Origin: Oscillospiraceae bacterium
Lineage (GTDB): Bacteria; Bacillota_A; Clostridia; Oscillospirales; Oscillospiraceae
DNA length: 6,927 bases
Assembly: GCA_017627975.1 (NCBI GenBank)
Contig: JAGAFT010000181.1
Span: 1 to 6,927, forward strand
Reading direction: 5' to 3'
Shown one piece after another: positions 5,995 through 6,927 of the stretch. Every line of letters starts with the position of its first letter. The first letter of the stretch is position 1. Position numbers and translations under genes: made by a program. The notes below the pieces were generated by a model. It was not told the origin of the DNA and did not search any database. It saw only the letters and a program-made list of their open reading frames with translations.

Positions 5995-6043
5995 GTGAAG
6001 CACTTCCGTCTGCCCCATTCCTGCTCATTGTCTTTCGTTACGC

Positions 6044-6178
6044 TCAGGCGCTGAGTTTCGCTCTGCCTTTCGCTCTGCGGCGGGCAAGAACCTTGCGGCC
6101 GTTGGCTGTGCGCATTCTCTTCCGGAAGCCGTGCTCCTTGCTGCGCTGACGTTTCTTGGGCTGATAGGTACGAAGCAT
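6044..6178 (-). CDS. rpmH: 50S ribosomal protein L34
   Basis: L34 is a small, very basic 50S protein buried in 23S rRNA. The 44-residue sequence [21 protein letters not shown]...[14 protein letters not shown] matches the family at full length, with the expected YQP start, the HGFRKRM centre and the [13 protein letters not shown] end. The ATG at 6176-6178 follows GAAAGGAG (6187-6194) by eight bases. The frame is open a further 35 codons to a GTG at 6281-6283, but that codon lies inside a strong hairpin and the added residues are not part of L34. It is the first gene of the rpmH-rnpA-yidD-yidC-jag cluster, under a consensus promoter. dnaA, its common divergent neighbour, is not here. Confidence 0.98.
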   Translation of the reverse strand: MLRTYQPKKRQRSKEHGFRKRMRTANGRKVLARRRAKGRAKLSA

Positions 6179-6206
6179 TGTCTGCACTCCTTTCACGTCA
6201 TAATAC

Positions 6207-6268
6207 TCAACATCCTCCGGACCGGCCGCGTCAAGCAGGTCCCGGACCGCTCCGGAAGAAGCAGTTGA
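6207..6268 (-). promoter_or_regulatory. Long-range stem in the rpmH leader (candidate cis-regulatory RNA)
   Basis: In the roughly 125-base rpmH leader the RNA segment UCUUCCGGA pairs with UCCGGAGGA (plus-strand arms 6251-6259 and 6213-6221; nine pairs, one G-U). After a small internal loop UCAAC pairs with GUUGA (6264-6268 with 6207-6211). The 29-base apical region can form a further small hairpin, GGUC-CGG-GACC. The structure ends 12 bases before the Shine-Dalgarno, a suitable place for control by a ribosomal protein. I do not recognise it as a known leader family. Confidence 0.4.
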
Positions 6269-6280
6269 CAAGATGAAAAT

Positions 6281-6306
6281 CACTCGGCGGTCAGGGCCGC
6301 CGAGTG
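6281..6306 (-). terminator. Strong hairpin after galU and at the 5' end of the rpmH transcript
   Basis: CACTCGGCGG (6281-6290) and CCGCCGAGTG (6297-6306) form a perfect 10-bp GC-rich stem with a six-base loop. On the minus strand it is followed by ATTTTCATCTT, a short U-tract, so it could end galU transcripts 45 bases after the stop codon. It also lies just downstream of the rpmH -10 box (6310-6315), so the rpmH mRNA would begin within or right at this stem. It may therefore act as a 5' protecting hairpin as well as a terminator. Confidence 0.6.
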
Positions 6307-6309
6307 GTT

Positions 6310-6339
6310 ATTATATCGTATGGTGCCGATCGATGTCAA
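6310..6339 (-). promoter_or_regulatory. rpmH cluster promoter
   Basis: On the minus strand TTGACA (6334-6339) and TATAAT (6310-6315) are both perfect sigma-A consensus boxes, 18 bases apart. The start site would be near 6303, giving a leader of about 125 bases. The promoter lies between the galU stop codon (6352-6354) and the hairpin at 6281-6306. It probably drives rpmH, rnpA, yidD, yidC, jag and perhaps acpP. Confidence 0.88.
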
Positions 6340-6351
6340 CTAAAATTTCCG

Positions 6352-6927
6352 TCAGCGCAGCAAATCCGCCTTCCGGATGATAAACTCGCGCAGCCAGTCT
6401 CCCGCTTCCTCGTTGAGCAGGGCAAAGTCGATGATGGCTTCCAGATAGCCCTTGAGGTTTCCGGTGTCGTAACGCCTGCCCTCAAAGTCGACGCCGCACA
6501 TCCGCTCCCGGCTGAGCAGCTCCTTCATGCCGTCCGTCAGCTGGATCTCGTTGTTGCGGCCCGGCGCGGTATGCTCCAGGATCTCGAAGATCCCCGGGGT
6601 CAGCACGTAGCGGCCCAGGATTGCATAGTTGGAGAACTTCTCCTCCAGGGTCGGCTTCTCGTTCATATCGCTGATGCGGTAGACCCGGTCGGAGAGCTTC
6701 TCCTCCATTTTTACCGAGGAGTACTTGACAATCAGCTCATCCGGCACCTCGTGGATTGCCACCGCACTGCAGTCGTTGGCTTCCGTGGCTTCCACCAGCT
6801 GTTTCAGGACCGGCTTTTCCCCCAGCATGATATCGTCGCCCAGCAGCACGGCAAAAGGCTCGTCGCCCACAAAGCTCTTCGCGCGCCAGACGGCGTGTCC
6901 GAGGCCTTTGGTCTCCTTCTGGCGGAG
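6352..6927 (-). CDS. galU: UTP-glucose-1-phosphate uridylyltransferase, C-terminal part (cut by window edge)
   Basis: This enzyme makes UDP-glucose from UTP and glucose-1-phosphate for capsule, teichoic acid and other glycan synthesis. The 191 codons present begin LRQKETKGLGHAVWRAKSF at the window edge, so the N-terminal part with the nucleotide-binding signature is missing. Family motifs follow: KGLGHAV, VGDEPFAVLLGDDIM, YAILGRYVLTPGIFEIL, the active-site EIQLTDGMKELL, and FEGRRYDTGNLKGYLEAIIDFAL near the end. The sugar-phosphate-binding motif is usually D-x-G-(D/N)-K-L-G-(Y/F); here it reads DTGNLKGY, with Lys and Leu exchanged. The codons CTC AAG are clear in the sequence. The gene ends in TGA at 6352-6354, 13 bases from the rpmH -35 box. 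The gene name galU (gtaB in Bacillus) is by family; sugar specificity is inferred. Confidence 0.93.
   Translation of the reverse strand, partial: LRQKETKGLGHAVWRAKSFVGDEPFAVLLGDDIMLGEKPVLKQLVEATEANDCSAVAIHEVPDELIVKYSSVKMEEKLSDRVYRISDMNEKPTLEEKFSNYAILGRYVLTPGIFEILEHTAPGRNNEIQLTDGMKELLSRERMCGVDFEGRRYDTGNLKGYLEAIIDFALLNEEAGDWLREFIIRKADLLR

Noticed and set aside
6179..6283. 35-codon in-frame extension upstream of L34 starting with GTG
   Set aside because: The GTG lies in the terminator-like hairpin, no Shine-Dalgarno precedes it, and L34 is complete at 44 residues without it. I read this as leader RNA.
1..6927. Mobile elements, CRISPR, toxin-antitoxin, phage genes or another novel defence or metabolic system
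   Set aside because: No direct repeats with spacers, transposase motifs, att-like repeats or unknown genes are visible. All coding sequence is accounted for by known housekeeping families.

Overview
This window is a stretch of bacterial core housekeeping genes, most likely from a GC-rich member of the Clostridia (Firmicutes), probably near the Oscillospiraceae/Ruminococcaceae. The reasons are: a long-form ribosomal protein S12 with an extra segment before the PQKRGVC motif; strong AAGGAGG-type Shine-Dalgarno sites; a short-N-terminus, signal-peptide-free YidC with the motif GVNPMSGCLW; the linkage rpmH-rnpA-yidD-yidC-jag; and a GC content that looks like the high fifties. The family assignment is inference. 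The gene products are recognised from sequence.

Layout. Positions 1-1200 (minus strand) hold the str operon, rpsL-rpsG-fusA, with fusA running off the left edge. It is driven by a clear TTGACG-N17-TATAAT promoter at 1295-1323, preceded by T-tracts (A-tracts on the transcribed strand) spaced roughly one helical turn apart. Positions 1201-1642 are a 442-base divergent control region. The str promoter faces left and the recA promoter faces right, with an extended -10 element and an unusual inverted repeat. recA (plus) occupies 1643-2773 and converges on acpP; a long, nearly symmetric hairpin at 2801-2847 serves as terminator for both. From 2865 to 6178 the minus strand carries rpmH-rnpA-yidD-yidC-jag-acpP (in transcription order), with two ATGA overlaps (rnpA/yidD and yidC/jag). 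The right edge holds the 3' part of a galU-type UDP-glucose pyrophosphorylase gene (minus). The consensus rpmH promoter lies in the 45 bases just past the galU stop codon.

How the genes work together. rpsL, rpsG and fusA supply translation (decoding centre, 30S head, translocase). The rpmH cluster joins a ribosomal protein (L34), the RNase P protein, membrane-protein insertion (YidD, YidC) and an RNA-binding KhpB/Jag protein. acpP supplies the acyl carrier for lipid synthesis. recA is the recombinase and SOS co-protease. galU makes UDP-glucose for envelope glycans.

I see no mobile element, CRISPR array, tRNA/rRNA gene or novel multi-gene system. The parts worth a second look are regulatory and structural: the recA inverted repeat with no recognisable LexA box, a structured rpmH leader, an attenuator-like hairpin between rpmH and rnpA, a TTG start for rnpA, a YidC with Asn where a basic groove residue is expected, and a rearranged gene order.
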